A stretch of DNA of 64,000 bases. Origin: Nephromyces sp. MM_2019 (taxonomy: Eukaryota; Apicomplexa; Aconoidasida; Nephromycida). The position numbers were made by a program, and so were the translations under genes. Within the stretch, counting starts at the first letter, position 1. The number at the start of each line of letters is the position of its first letter. The stretch is from positions 525 to 64,524 of the forward strand of contig JADHZB010000439.1 of assembly GCA_015657535.1 (NCBI GenBank), given 5' to 3'. Of the stretch, positions 50,521 through 63,671 are shown piece after piece. Below the pieces are notes generated by a model that did no database searches, was not told the DNA's origin, and worked only from the letters and a program-made list of their open reading frames with translations.

Positions 50521-53500
50521 TTAACCCATGGCCTTATTTTTCCGTGAATTAAGAAGAGGAGAACCTAAGTAAATAGGAGACGAAAGTTTGCTATCAATCA
50601 TGCCATTTTCGTTATAGACTGTTTTGTTAGAGCTGAAATGAAAACAAAGAATTAAAAGATTATTTAGTTTTATGTTATTACTTGCTACTAAAACATACTC
50701 AAGAAACTCCATGCATTTATTGTAAGATGGGAAAAACAGCTCGAGCATAACACGCTTGGGATCCAAGGATAAGGAAGATCTGTAAATAATTAAGATTAGA
50801 TGAGAGGAGGAAGCTTGTACAGAAAGTATTGTCAGATTACTTAGTCATGGAGAGTAAGGCACCAAGACGCATCTTATCTTGAAATATGTCACATAAATCT
50901 TTGGTTTTGAAGGGTCCATTTGTTGCTAATCGAAAATAGCGCCTCCAATTGCCCTCTACAATAGCTCTCCTCAAATTGTGGGCAAATACAATTTCTTTTA
51001 CATTATGTGTACTTTCCTCAATTTCAGCGATAACCTTGAGTAAATGTGTCTTCATATTTTGTAGTGACATATAAATAATCCGATAACAAAGGAATTCAGT
51101 GTGATTTGTGGGCTCCTTTGATTGGATAGATTTATATAATTCTCTTAGTTGTGTTTGGCATTGATTAAATTGGCCTAAATCATGGTTAGATAAAGCAAGT
51201 CTAGCATTAGTCTCGTAAACTTCAACTGTAAATTCATTTTTTATTGCTTGGACAGCTAGGTCTTGCCTAATTGATCGGAATTGTTCTTCAATATAAGCCC
51301 AATTATTATTTTTCGAATATTGTTCTTGAACATATACGAAAGCCTTTTTAAGTATTTCAATGGGCCGGACCTGACCAAATAAAATTGATTGTAAATTAAA
51401 ATATTTCAATAGTAAATGCTAATTTTTTTGATCAACAAGGCTTGTGTTGTTATTCACTATAACTAAATAGTTGAGGCATCATAGTGTATTTGACTAGACA
51501 TCACAAAAAAAGGAAGTAGTTATATAATATCGCGTGAAAAGATAAAAGATGTAATGAGAGTAATAAGTTATAGCGTTTTTAAAAACTTGAATTTATGAAA
51601 CTTTCATTACATTTTCCGGATTTGGTAAGCTTGTTAGCCTTAAAAAGCTTTTTTCGAGTTGATTGCTCATTCCAATAACTTTAAGAGGTGTTTTGGCTAA
51701 CTTCAAGCGTTCTTGCCAATTTAAAGCTCCTAAAGGAGGCATTATTTTATCAGAATTGGATGGAGAAATAAGTTTTGGTTTTTCGTTTGAAGCACTTTCA
51801 AGGTCATCCTGAAGTTAATTGAGGGAAAAATATAATCATTATAAGAACTTTGACTCTAAAATAAATTTTAAAATTTAAATATTGATAAAATAAAGCTTTT
51901 AGTTTAAGTGGGAAAAAATAAGATAAATACCGAAGCGTTTCCGAAACGTTTTAATCTTTGTTCCCTCTTTTTTTGCTCAAAACCCGGGTCCTTTCCCAGA
52001 TGAAAAGCTTTTTTATTTTTTTTTATGCTATGTTTAATATAAGGTACTAAGTTATTAATTCGAAGAAAGCTTTAGAGGTGTGTTTTGTTATTAAAATCAT
52101 TATGATATAGAAAACGTGTTGCAAGAACATTTATGCAATTTAGACTTTGGGATGGTTTTAAAATCAAGTTAAGAGAAACTCAGATATACAAGTTTTGCTA
52201 CAATATCAGAATTTTTGGTGTATGTATGTGTATTGATATATACCTAGTTTTAGTGCGCAACTGTTTCTTATTCCCTTTTACAATAGGTATGAAGTCAGAG
52301 GTTGAGTTGTCATCATTAATTGAAATTTGGCGGGATCTTCTAAAGTAAAAAAAGTATTTTGGAAATGAAAAGAATATAATAGTTTATGATAATGAAGTTT
52401 TGTTTTATAAATTCATTCAAAGAAGAATCAAGTAGTAATAAGTCACCCTGTATCATTATCGCTGTCTGTAATCATACTCGAGTCACTAGGAGAATCTAAA
52501 AATGAAACATTGAAAGTAAGATTTGAGTGTATGTAATTTGCATTGAAAAGAATTCATTATGATATTATCAAGATGTTCTACATATGTGGGTGGGCAGTGG
52601 TTAAATTGCTAAAAGAAAGATTTGTAGGTAATAAATTAGAAATGCATAGTCTATAAAGTTATAGTATGAAACAAATATCTCTGAATAAGTACTGGTTCTA
52701 AGTGTAGTAATATTTTTTTACAAAAGATTTTAAAAAAATATGTACTTAAATGGGAAGGAAAAAATAACATTACCCTTAGAATGGTTTTTAATTTGAGCTC
52801 TTGCTTCATCATTGTGATTTGATGGTATTTGCATTGGTTTCGTTTCTTTTGCTTTGGTAGTGATTACACTAGCTTCATCCTCCTTTACCATTCGTAGTAT
52901 CTCATCTGCATCAGGAATTGGTTCAGTCGACCAATGAACGTTGTAGAATGCCCCAGTTCTGAAATTGGAATTTATGATACAAATATTGTAGATGAACCAA
53001 AATTATATAAAAATAGAGCATACTTGAATTTGTTTATCATCAATTTATTATAGGCAAAGACGCATTTCCTCCATTCAATGCTTTTATTCTATATTAAGAC
53101 AGTTTAAAATTAATGTTATGCAATTAATATTATGCTTTTAATGAGTCACTTTTAGAGTGAATAAATCAAGAAATCCAGGTACTCATATTTATTATGCTAA
53201 CTTGAGGATAGAATAAAATATTGTGATTAGAAGTTGTAAAAAGAGTAATGAATAATCTTCAATTCATAAGGAGAGCTTACTTGATCATGTAAGGCATACA
53301 CTTTTTGTAGCCAATCACTAAAAGCTAAGTCAGAAGATTTAGATTTATTTTTATCTGGATTGTTGAGTTGATTTGATTGGAGAGACTTGTTTAAAAATGT
53401 GTTTGATTGATCCTTTTCTTGATCTGTGATGTGTGATTTATCTAGTTTAAATAAACCAGAATTCTTACCGTTTATATCCAAGTGTGTTTGCTGTAAGGGT

Positions 53501-54809
53501 TGTGAGATAGTTGCACCTTGCTTGTGCCTTTCCTCAATAGCTCGAGCACCTTCTTGGGCCCTCTTGAGGGCCGCTTGCTGTGCAGCTAGATCAAACCTCG
53601 AATCATGGTACCTCTGTGTATTCTGAAGTGAATTTGGTATCAGACTATCGGAGGGCAGTGAAGTTGGTTGGTTTGTGGTAGGAGATGCTACTGGAAAATG
53701 AGAGGAGTGGATACTAGATATTTTTGGTGTATAAGCACCCTGTGAGGCATGTACGCTTTGTGTAGTGTTTGATGCGGGTGGTGAGCCTGTTTGAGTTGAG
53801 GGGTTTGGTGCTAGTACGGATTGTGTGGAAAGTGTTGATTGTGGGGAACTTGAAACTTGTGGTCTCATCTTCCTTGAGTTGTTGAGAATAATTTGAACAG
53901 ATGGACGTTTGTTTCGGTTAGCAGGCAAAGTAATAGCACCTTGGGATGAAGTAGAAATAGCAGTTGGTATAGAGTTTGTTACAGCTGAAGCTATATTTGT
54001 AGTTGTATTATTGCTTGATGTTGATAAGTTGGCTGAGTAGATAGATTAGATAATATTAGATAGAGTTAAGATACAATTTTTTCAGTGTTACGAAATTCAT
54101 TCATTTTAGCAATGTATATATAACATCAATAAGCAATGCCCTTGATTAAATCGAAATTTAATAAAAACACAATCATAAAGGATTGAAATATGATACCTGG
54201 GGTTTCTGTCTTTTCAGATGTAGCAAAATGCCATGAAGACTGGGCAGATGTTGAAGGTATCTGTGAGTTTCTCGAAGAATTTAATAATTCATAATGGCTT
54301 GTATTGTACTGCTGAATTAAAGCCTGCTGTTGTTGTTGATAGAGGTATTGTTGTTGTAATTGCTGTTGTTGTAGTTGCTGTTGTTGTAGTTGCTGTTGTT
54401 GTAATTGTTGTTGTTGTAGCTGTGCTTGTAACTGTTGTTCTTGTAATTGCTGCTGATTAGTAGATTGTGTGGATTGTGTGGATGGTGATGTTTTTAACAT
54501 ATGTAATGTTTGTTGTTGCTGCTGCTGCTGTAAATTTTGTTGTTGTAATTGCTGTAGCTGTGCTTGTTGTTGCTGGAACATAATCTGTTGATGTGTATTC
54601 TGCTGTGAATTCATGTAAGGTTGTAAATAATTAGTTTGAACATATTCATTTGCAAGATTATTAGCTTCCTGTAATGCTGCTGTTCCAGACATTCCCTTTC
54701 TTTGGCACTCTGAGTAGAAATATAGAAAAAATTGCTGCTTCAGATAGTTGAGGTAATTCTCAGGGCTTGCAAAGCTTGGGTGGCTTTGATTCATTTCTTG
54801 CGGTTCCAT
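50521..54809 (-). CDS. LENG8/THP3-type SAC3/GANP-domain protein with poly-Q N-terminus
   Basis: Exon 1 is 54197-54809, starting at ATG 54809, with several (Q)n runs at about 54310-54570. Exon 2 is 53281-54032 (Ser/Thr/Pro/Gln-rich), joined in phase. Short exons follow near 53.03-53.09, 52.77-52.96, 52.3-52.5, 51.95-52.0 and 51.6-51.81 kb. The SAC3 region is at 51409-50837, with the C-terminal exons at 50782-50521 ending in TAA. Family-specific pieces are GAFYNVHWSTEPIP (the LENG8 linker), then GMSNQLEKSFLRLTS, then VRPIEILKKAF, then EEQFRSIRQDLAVQAI, then YETNARLALSNHDLGQFNQC. The poly-Q N-terminus, W-T/S-x-E-P-x-P linker and SAC3 core are in the order found in LENG8 and yeast Thp3, which act in mRNA processing and export with the Csn12/Sem1 group. 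Positions of the small middle exons are approximate. Confidence 0.87.
54310..54570 (-). repeat. CAA/CAG repeat encoding poly-glutamine
   Basis: A trinucleotide tract (CAA and CAG mixed, with interspersed Leu codons) in exon 1 of the LENG8-type gene encodes QLQQQ-type repeats. The codons are mixed, which usually limits slippage. Confidence 0.9.
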
Positions 54810-57800
54810 ATTGGCTTTGATAGTTGAATAAGGTATCTGTAATATGAATGTCTACAATAGGTAAAACATGTATATATTGTTATTAAAAATTATGAAACAA
54901 ATCCCTTGATGGTATATACAAATAATATAACTTTTAGCTCTTTATAAGTGGGTATTGAGAGTGTTTCAATTAATCATTCAGGGTAAATAGAACTAAAATT
55001 AACTTGTGTTTGTAACATGTATATATTGAAATGGGTGTGTATGCAATACGTTGTGAGTGAAATATTTAGTGTAATAGGTACAATTTCTAAGTCTATTCTA
55101 ATGGCCAAGTATCATTCTATCTTTTTGTATTAATAAATAATCCTGTAAACATTGTTTTGTTCTTTATTGGTCAGGATTTGAATTTTTGGGCTGATTAATC
55201 TAAGTATTCTCAACCAAGGACTAAAATCAAAATTGGTTAAGTTATTGTTAGATATGTTATAGGTAGTTGCTAAATTAGGTGTTAGGTGTAATATGTAATA
55301 GGAGTGCTGATACTTGAAAAGAAAGACTAAATGTTAAAGTTTGTAAATGAATGACTACTTGTGTCCCGTATAAAAATAATTGAGAAAAAAAATAGATGGT
55401 TGGCGATTTAAATCTATCCAAATTTTCTAATGTGTTGGCGAATATGTTTGTAAAAAGAATATTTCGAGCGCAATTTCTTTGTATTTAATCATAATATGGA
55501 ATTAAATGAGTTTATGTTGACAATATTTATAAGTTGTTAAGTTAACTAAAAATGGGATCTCATGTAAATGTTAGTAAATATAAAGCAATCCCGTCACTAC
55601 AGCCCTCACACGCTTTAAAATATTCCACTGAAAGCTTCGTGGTGGGAGCTATATATAACTCAATTAGCTTCTGGGCCTTAAAAGATACATTCTATTGAAT
55701 ATTATGGAATTATTTGATGTATGACTACTCAGTTGGCCTATAAAATAGGGGATGTGAAATAAGTGATATCTACAGCTCCTACGAATGTGTGTTGGTAGTT
55801 AAATATAAGTTGGTTGGTACCACAAAATCGAAGTTATGTGATTAAGATTCAATATGGTTATAAAAACTCTCTTGACTATAGAGGTATTGTGTGTGGGTAT
55901 CTAATCAATCCGAGCTCTTGAAAAACCGGAATAATAAATCTGCTTCGAGGTTCATACTTTTACTCTATGATTTTGAGGTGTAAAATTCAACAGAAGGAGA
56001 CTTGAATAAGTGTTTAAATTGAAGGAATTGTTAGCTTATTCATCATCATTCAAATCAAAATATAATTTTGTAAATGTGGGAGTTGTATTTTACCAATTTA
56101 TTTGTTCAATAAGTTTTGATTTATCATGGTGATGTGACCCCCATCCTTGTGGTTTATCAATGTAGTAAAAAATGAAAAAGCGAATTTAGAGGATAAAAAA
56201 AAATTATTTTGAAAAGTGTACAAACACATCAATGCATAAAAGCAAATAAATTTTTTATGTATTGATAAATTGATTCAAATACATAAATATATATATATAA
56301 ATCTAAGCCAGTAATAAAAATAATTCAAAAACGTTAAACATCGCTGTTTTGGGACAATAATTGAGAATTTCAGTGCTTATTAACAATACATTAATATATA
56401 TATATTAAATATATATTAGTGTTGAGTAAATATATTGTGGGTAGCCCAAGTTTTTGTTAAGATATGCAAGGTTTCATTTTTTAGAGATATTATTTTTATG
56501 TATATTTTAAAACTGATTGCATTTGCAATTTCAATTTTTCACTTTGATGCTTTAAGGTTGAAGGATTATTATTCATGACTCCATTTTATAAAACCGTTAC
56601 CTTTTTTCCCAACACTAAAACCACAAAAAAAGAGTTAAATTTTTTTTAAATTGTGTCGTTGAGTGTGTGATGAAACCGTTTAATTTTGGAATTACTGAGA
56701 GGCTGAGTAAGTTCACAGAAAATGTAAAATTATTCAAAATTTTTATTTTCTTCGAATTAAACAAGCTTTTATTCGAATGAATTTACTTAGACTTCAACAA
56801 ATGAGAACCATTGGGTGTGGAAAAAAAAGGTATTATCAGAAAGAGAAAATTTTCGCTAATTTTTTGTAGAGGAATTCCTTGGCTAGAGGGATTTACCAAG
56901 CATTTAAGATTATCAAAGGTTTTGTGTATGTGTATAGATTAGTAGATACGTGTTTTTAGATTACACTATATTTCTATTTTTTGGCATGATTGAATATAAA
57001 ATTGAGATTCTTAATGTTAAAAATTTCTACATGCTTTGAGATTTAAATTATACTATCAGCAAATAGTCCGATTATATTCTAAAAATTTACATCCAAACAT
57101 TAATGTTGATTTCAATAAGCAATAGGGTTGGGGTGGTCAGGCTTTGAAACCTCCAAATTGAGCTTTTTGTTATGGACTAAAAAATTCATTTGATTTCAAT
57201 ATTTTTAATTTATTTTTTTAGGGCTAATATACCATAACATATTTTGACTCAAATAAATGTTTCTGATAAAGGATTTGGGTATATTAGATTATAAAATTTA
57301 ATAGATAGTAGAAACGTATATCAAGTGTAATTAAACGGATTTATAGATTAAGATTTTAATTTTCTTAGAATTCTTCTTGTATTTAATTTTATTTGAGGGT
57401 TAAATATTTGATGTTGATTATTTTTTTTAAGCTTGTGAAAGAATTAATGAAATTCTTATTGTTTTGTCAATTTCAGAGTACGATTATTAAATCAATAAAA
57501 TTCTTTTAAGAACTGTTTTGACAGTCTGTTCAAATTATAATATCTAAAATTTTATAAATAATGATATTTTTTTTGCATGATCTTGATAATGGATAAAATA
57601 TTGAGTTTAAATTAAGCTTTCCAAAAAGATTCACAATTCTTAGATTCTTTTATAAGTATAGCCTAATGAGTATGTTGCAAAATTGTTACTTGATAATTCA
57701 ATTTTTAAACTAAGGTTATGCTTTGTGTTCCATTATTAATTTGATGTAAAGATTTAGGTTTTAGTGTCTTGGAAAATATCTATTAAAAGTCATTTTTGAC

Positions 57801-59128
57801 AAGAGTTAAAAGAGTTTAGTTTAAAAAAGAAATTAAGCGTAGAGATAATTTGTGAATCATTCTCTTTCGAGGTACAAGTATCCTAATCTATAAAGATTTT
57901 ATAGAGTTGCTAACAATAGTTACGTTTATCTCTTATTCATTTGACTTGTTCACTGCAAGCTCTAATAGTCAAAATTTCGTCATAAATATACTTAGGGTAG
58001 CAATTGTAATGTATCTGAGTGGTTGTGCATACTATTTGTGCCACTTTGTACATATATTTATAAATATCTTTTATACAACCCTTTGGTGTTTATTTCCATA
58101 TTTGCGCCTGTATAAGTCAGCAAAAGTACATACCCAGGTGCAAAAGTATCTGCATTTTATTAACTGTGAGTACTTTTGTACTTGATTTTCAAATAGGGAT
58201 TGTGCGTGTGTGTTTATTAATATCAATGCTTGGTAAGTTTAGTTAATATTTGAATCTAATGTATTATATAATTGATTACAAGAAATTTTGAGAATTATAA
58301 GCACTTTTGTTAGTAATGAAATCGTTCTAAGTTTGATGACTATCGTAAATTGTCAAATAATTTAAGTAAATTCTACATCTCAGAAGTTGTTTAAAATTAG
58401 CTAGCCCCAACTTACTTTAATCACAAGCAAGATAAACTGATTAAGTATATTTAGTATTTCATGAAGTGTAATTAAAAGCAGAAAAAAAAAATCTCTACAA
58501 TGTTGTATTCTCCAAAAATATTTTACAAGGACATACAAAACACATTTTAGACTTAAATATTGGAAAGCATAAATAATAAGTAGAGGTTTCGAAAATTAAT
58601 AAAATATTTAATGATGCTATTGTAATCTTAACACTTTTAAAAAGAACATATTGGAAATCAAGTATTTTTTCTTAGCACAAGCTACTTATATAATCAGATT
58701 ATTTCCCTAAATTGTTAACCAAAATCGAAATAATAGATATACCTGTAATTTCACATTTTAACAGAACATTGTAATGAATCCAAATCCGATGAACGCAATC
58801 AAGAGCTTTAAAAAGCATGATCTATAAAAAATATTGTAATGTTTGTAAAAACAAATTACTAAGGATTTAACTTTAATTTTATTTTTACATCAAAAAAGAA
58901 ATTTCGAGAAATCAGCTGCTATATTGCTAACAAATATACCTTTCTTTGCCTATATTTAGTAGCTGAGAATAAAAATGACTTTTTTTTTCTAGTTACTAAG
59001 AAACTAGTTCCTTCAATTTCACCACTTCAGCTCAACCATTAAAATTAGTTTTTTATCCCTTTAAAACTTTTTGTCTCTCCATAACAGTAATATATGAAAT
59101 CCTGACTAATCTTCACCCACATAAAATT
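54810..59128. other. Long intergenic region between divergent LENG8-type and TFIIS genes
   Basis: 4.3 kb, the second largest gap after 36.9-41.2 kb. An open stretch at 57907-58185 (+) is hydrophobic and Tyr/Phe-rich but lacks a start context, splice sites or family resemblance, so it is not called. No RNA gene is recognised. Both flanking promoters must lie here. Confidence 0.5.
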
Positions 59129-60298
59129 ATGATGGCTACAAAGGACAATGTGGATGAAAAAATAGAAGAGCTACGATCCCAAATGGATGAATCCCTAGCT
59201 AAACCCGACGTAGTAACCCAAGGCTATAAACAATGTGTGGAGCTACTGAAGGAATTCTCTAAGCTTCCCATTACAAGACAAGTTCTTGCTGATACAAAAA
59301 TCGGTGTTTATATTGCCAAACTCAAGAAGCATGAATCGGATGAAATCAAACAATCAGCTAGTATGGTCGTGAATCAATGGAAGAATTCAATAGTGGCCCC
59401 TTTAGCTCCTGATCGACACACTGAAAAGCCTTCAGGCGTCCCAAAAGAAGTAATAGGCGGACCCATAAACAGTGTCAACTCGAGGGATAAGACCCAGCAG
59501 GTAAAGAGACCACCCAGCACATTAGATGATTCGGACCCTTCAAACCATGAATACAAGAAGATGAAAGTTACCCAGAATATGGGCGGCACACAGGCCGACT
59601 CGAAGACATATAACCCTTCCTCTATTGGTAAGGATAAAATCCCTAATCAGCCGTTAACCTCACAATCTACCCCATCACTCAAGAGTGAGAAGAATCTAAA
59701 TCAACCAACTCCTACAAATACTCATTCCCAGGGTGGATCAATGCCACCCAATTACGAAGGGCCTCTTACTCAAGTGCAGCTCCGTGATAAAGCAAGACAC
59801 TTCTTGTACTCTGGTTTTATCAGTGGTTTACCTTGGGACACTCTTGATAAACTTGATGTAACTCTAGTTAATCATCTTATTTCTCAACTAGAAGATGAGA
59901 CATGGAAATCTACACAATCCACAACAAATTCAAATTCCAAAGCTTATAACATGCAAATCAAATCAATCAAATGGAATCTTGCAGATAAAGAAAACCCACA
60001 ATTTAATTTAAGAATATATGATGGTGAGCTAATACCCTTGGAAGTTGCAAGAATGGAATCAAAAGAAATGGCTTCCAACGATAAAAAACTAGAGAGAAAG
60101 AAAGAATTACAAAGAAGCTTAGAAGCTTGCCAATCTGATTGGGAAAAAAGAAATTTGGAAATAAAGGATGGACAGTTTACTTGTTTCCGTTGCAAAGGAA
60201 AAAAGACTACTTATCAACAAATTCAAATTAGGAGTGCTGATGAACCGATGACTACATTTGTAACTTGTATTACATGTAATAATCGATGGAAATTTTAA
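59129..60298 (+). CDS. TFIIS: Transcription elongation factor TFIIS
   Basis: 389 aa in one exon, ending at TAA. TFIIS enters the RNA polymerase II pore and stimulates cleavage of backtracked RNA. Three domains are in the usual order. First, an N-terminal LW-type helical bundle at about 20-90 (CVELLKEFSKLPITRQVLAD, then HESDEIKQSASMVVNQWK). Next come a polar linker and the central polymerase-binding domain at about 215-320 (LRDKARHFLYSG). Last is the C-terminal zinc ribbon at about 345-389, with FTCFRCKGKKTTY, the catalytic acidic hairpin RSADEPMTTFV, and CITCNNRWKF. All four zinc cysteines and the Asp-Glu pair are present, so it should be active. The frame could start at either of two adjacent Met codons. 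The lack of introns is unusual here and coding GC is higher than in its neighbours. Confidence 0.96.
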   Translation: MMATKDNVDEKIEELRSQMDESLAKPDVVTQGYKQCVELLKEFSKLPITRQVLADTKIGVYIAKLKKHESDEIKQSASMVVNQWKNSIVAPLAPDRHTEKPSGVPKEVIGGPINSVNSRDKTQQVKRPPSTLDDSDPSNHEYKKMKVTQNMGGTQADSKTYNPSSIGKDKIPNQPLTSQSTPSLKSEKNLNQPTPTNTHSQGGSMPPNYEGPLTQVQLRDKARHFLYSGFISGLPWDTLDKLDVTLVNHLISQLEDETWKSTQSTTNSNSKAYNMQIKSIKWNLADKENPQFNLRIYDGELIPLEVARMESKEMASNDKKLERKKELQRSLEACQSDWEKRNLEIKDGQFTCFRCKGKKTTYQQIQIRSADEPMTTFVTCITCNNRWKF

Positions 60299-60810
60299 TA
60301 CATGTCTAATATACTCTTGCTTGCACATATTTTTATTGGTGCTCTAAATTTTTTTTTATCAAACGGAAGCTTAACGGTTCATAAACTTGTATATATTTTC
60401 TTGGCTTATTTATTTTTGCACTTAATACAATTTCTGTATGTTCAATTGGGTAATATTTTTTAGAATAAATGTGTATGTGCCATTGATACTGGGGAAATAA
60501 TTATGAGAGCGTGTGTGTTTTCATTTACACTTGAAATATTTAGTGGTATAAAAGCTTTACAAGATTTAAACCAAGAAATTGAAAAAAAAATTATTCTCCA
60601 CTTTTTAAGTCTCTACTGAACATATCTCTGTGTAATATATATCATAGATTATCATTTGAGTTTATAATGAAATTAAAAAAAATGATTTAAATCATTTTTT
60701 TAATTTTACAGCAAAACCTTAACTATTCTATCAAATTGTACATTTTCATTTCTTCAGTTAATAATTTCTGAAAGTAGTATACACGCATATGATATACAGA
60801 TAAAATCATT
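60299..60810. other. Short region between the convergent TFIIS and COG8-like genes
   Basis: About 510 bp of AT-rich sequence separating the two 3' ends. A perfect AT-rich inverted repeat at about 60673-60704 (aaaaaaaatgatttaaatca then tttttt) could form a hairpin between the genes. No coding exon is seen. Confidence 0.5.
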
Positions 60811-63671
60811 TTAATAGAACTCATACACCAAAATATTAAACACATCATATAGAAACTATGATTGTTTAAAAGTATTCAATTCTAAATCAACTTGTGTGTG
60901 TAACTTTAAGGAGTTTTTAACTTACATAATTTATAGGCCAAGGAGTGTGTAACAATATCTTTGAAGAATTGAGAATAATTACTAAAAATATATCAGAGAA
61001 GGCTGAACAGAACGACCTAAATTTTATCAATTTATTTTCCAAGTTTGATATTTTTGTATTAAAATTTTGCATCTCCATAGTTCTTAGAGTTTTGATAAGT
61101 GAAGATAGACTGGTCTCTAATAACCTAAAAAGTATGTGTGTACATATTTACTATTAAAATTATTTGTAAGAAATAGATATATATCAATTCATAAATTATG
61201 TTTTAGAAATAAATGTGTGTAATCTTATCTATAATGAGAAAATTATAGTTTCCAATTTGATCGTTTAAAGTTTATACGGTGATGTTAAAGATTTGGTAGA
61301 TTATAACTTATTATTTCATTCAATAATACACACACATATATATTGCTAGACTGAAATATTCTATATTACACACACAAATGTATGCTTAAATCATATTATT
61401 CCTAACCTCGAAATATTTTGTTTAATTCTAGAGCTTTCAAATTGCCTAATAAAAATTTTACAGATGTATACATATAAGTTTAAATGATTGATATAAGTTA
61501 ATAATATACACACAAACTTGAATATAAATACAAGGTAAAAATATACATAGAAGATTAAATATAAAAACATAAAAATAAGAATATATAAACATAGGTACAT
61601 AGAGGAATATAGACATACACACATATATAAGTAAGGATATGGTAACATGTAAAATATAATTATTATGTTAAGCTTAATATGCTTATAATCATATATATAT
61701 GTATGTATTAATATGTGTGTGTGCTTATATGTTTGTGTGTGTGTGTAATTATTCGTTTTTGTGTTTGTGTGTTGTTTCTGTTGGTGTGTGTTTGTATGTT
61801 TCTGTTGGTGTGTGTTTGTATGTTTCTGTGGGTGCTATGTGTTTATATGTGTGTATTAATGCGTGTGTAGAGATAAAAAAAAAATTAGATATACAAGTTT
61901 ACCCCAATTCATTAAAAAGCTTGAAAAAGTCAACAGTAAGGGAACACTATATACAAAACACAGATGATATGTATCAATTTATACAATTACATATAATAGC
62001 ATATTTAGATTATAAGAGTATATATAAAAATCTATATTTATATACACCTATACATAGTAGATATATGAATAAATAAATGAGTATGTACACACATATATAA
62101 CCAAATAGATATACACACATATAACCAAATATGTCTACACACACTTAACCAAATAGATATACACACATATAACCAAAAAGATATACAACCATATAACTAA
62201 GTATGTATATAAATAAAAATACAGATATCTAAATGAATATATAAACAGATATGTATTTGAATATATAAATAGATCTGTGTAAGCAATTAGTTGTAGTAAT
62301 ATACACATAATAAAGCTATAATGTACAACCAAAAATTATATAAACTTTACACACCAAAGGAGGAAATGGTGTTAGTTTATGGGACAAATCGTTGATGAGT
62401 GTTAATAGGTCATCTCGTGTGTGTGTAGAATCATTTATTTGTGTAACAAATTGAGTACGAGTTAAATTGTGTGTAGAATCAAATGATTCGTCAGGTAAAT
62501 TCGGGTCATATAAATCTTGTTCACTATACACATTAGATTTTAAAAATGGTAAAAATGTGTGTGTATATAATCATTTGTAAATGACTTAAATAGGCTATAC
62601 ACATTCATGAAATTATATCCATGTAATAGTGTTCTGGTATATATAAATATGTATGTGTGTGTAATAAAATTTATTATAATATACAACTATCATGTGTGTA
62701 AGTCTAATTTAATTATCGATCCTACCTCCTGAAATCATCAATTATAATCTTCAATTGATTTTGTAAATAAAACTGAAATAATCACAAACATGAAACAATG
62801 AGAAGATTTACACAAACCTACAAAGTATGTGTAATTTATACATATATATATATATAAATACTTATCAAATATGTATTTAATATGTATACATATACATTTA
62901 TATATGTATATACATTTTAATGTCGTTTTATAGATAGTTAGATATACCCTCAATATATATACACATGAATATATACATCAACACATATATATATACACAC
63001 ATCTAAATACTTTTAGGTGTACGTTTTAAATTAGTATGAAAGTATACACACAAATACAGAAAGGAATATAAAAATAAAAACACAGATACACAAACACACA
63101 TATACACACACACATAAACACATACACACACACACATACACACACACATACACACACACGCATATATACACACACGCACATACATACACACACGCACATA
63201 CATAAACACACACAAATTCATACACACACACACATACGTACCTCAATGTAGTTATCAAATATAGTGAATAAAAGTGGGTGGAAGGATGCCTTAATATGAG
63301 TGAGTTGATTAGAGGCGGTGGCCAAATCAGTATAAAGGGGGTAGAGTTGTTGGAGTGAAAAATTGGGGGGTGTGTATGTGTGTGGTGATGTGTGTGTATT
63401 TGATGTGTGTGGATTTGGTGTGTGTGTATTTGATGTGTGTGTGCGTAATGTGTGGTTATTAGTTTGAGGTGTAGAAGTTGATGATAGTTGAGATTGTAAT
63501 ACTTTTGTAGATATACTGGTGTTTGTTTTAAAGTGTGTGTATTGATCAAGGCCAAAGTCAAATGTGTGTAATGTGGGTGGTAAGAGTGATTTTTGTAGAG
63601 AGTCTAATATTAAGAGTGTGTGGTAGAGTAACCATGAGGAAATGGTTTCATCTAAATCATTAAATATATCC
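60811..63671 (-). CDS. COG8: COG8-like subunit of the conserved oligomeric Golgi complex; N-terminal part off the window
   Basis: Exons 63242-63671, 62726-62772, 62355-62523, 61903-61946, 61407-61445, 60926-61124 and 60811-60855 agree in phase. They give the last 323 residues and a TAA stop. The 5' exons lie beyond the right edge. COG8 (Dor1 family) belongs to the lobe B part of the COG tether for retrograde Golgi vesicles. The match rests on KLTPFPPLCSLTVDFFKLFN, equivalent to the F-P-P-L-A-x-x-x-N-x-x-x-x-x-F-N-E-L motif of COG8, on TFDFGLDQYTHF, and on the order of helical segments after it. The first visible exon contains about 30 residues of His-Thr-rich sequence (for example NTHTPNPHTSNTHTSPHT) encoded by TG/CA repeats. 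Other tether subunits (COG5, COG7, exocyst) are less likely alternatives. Confidence 0.72.

Noticed and set aside
57907..58185. Hydrophobic 92-codon open frame in the LENG8-TFIIS gap
   Set aside because: It has no splice context, no start context and no family match. Phe/Tyr/Ile-rich frames are expected by chance in AT-rich DNA.
60945..61157. Plus-strand open frame that also has AG and GT at its ends
   Set aside because: The minus strand of the same stretch is a COG8 exon (60926-61124) with matching phases on both sides and better composition.
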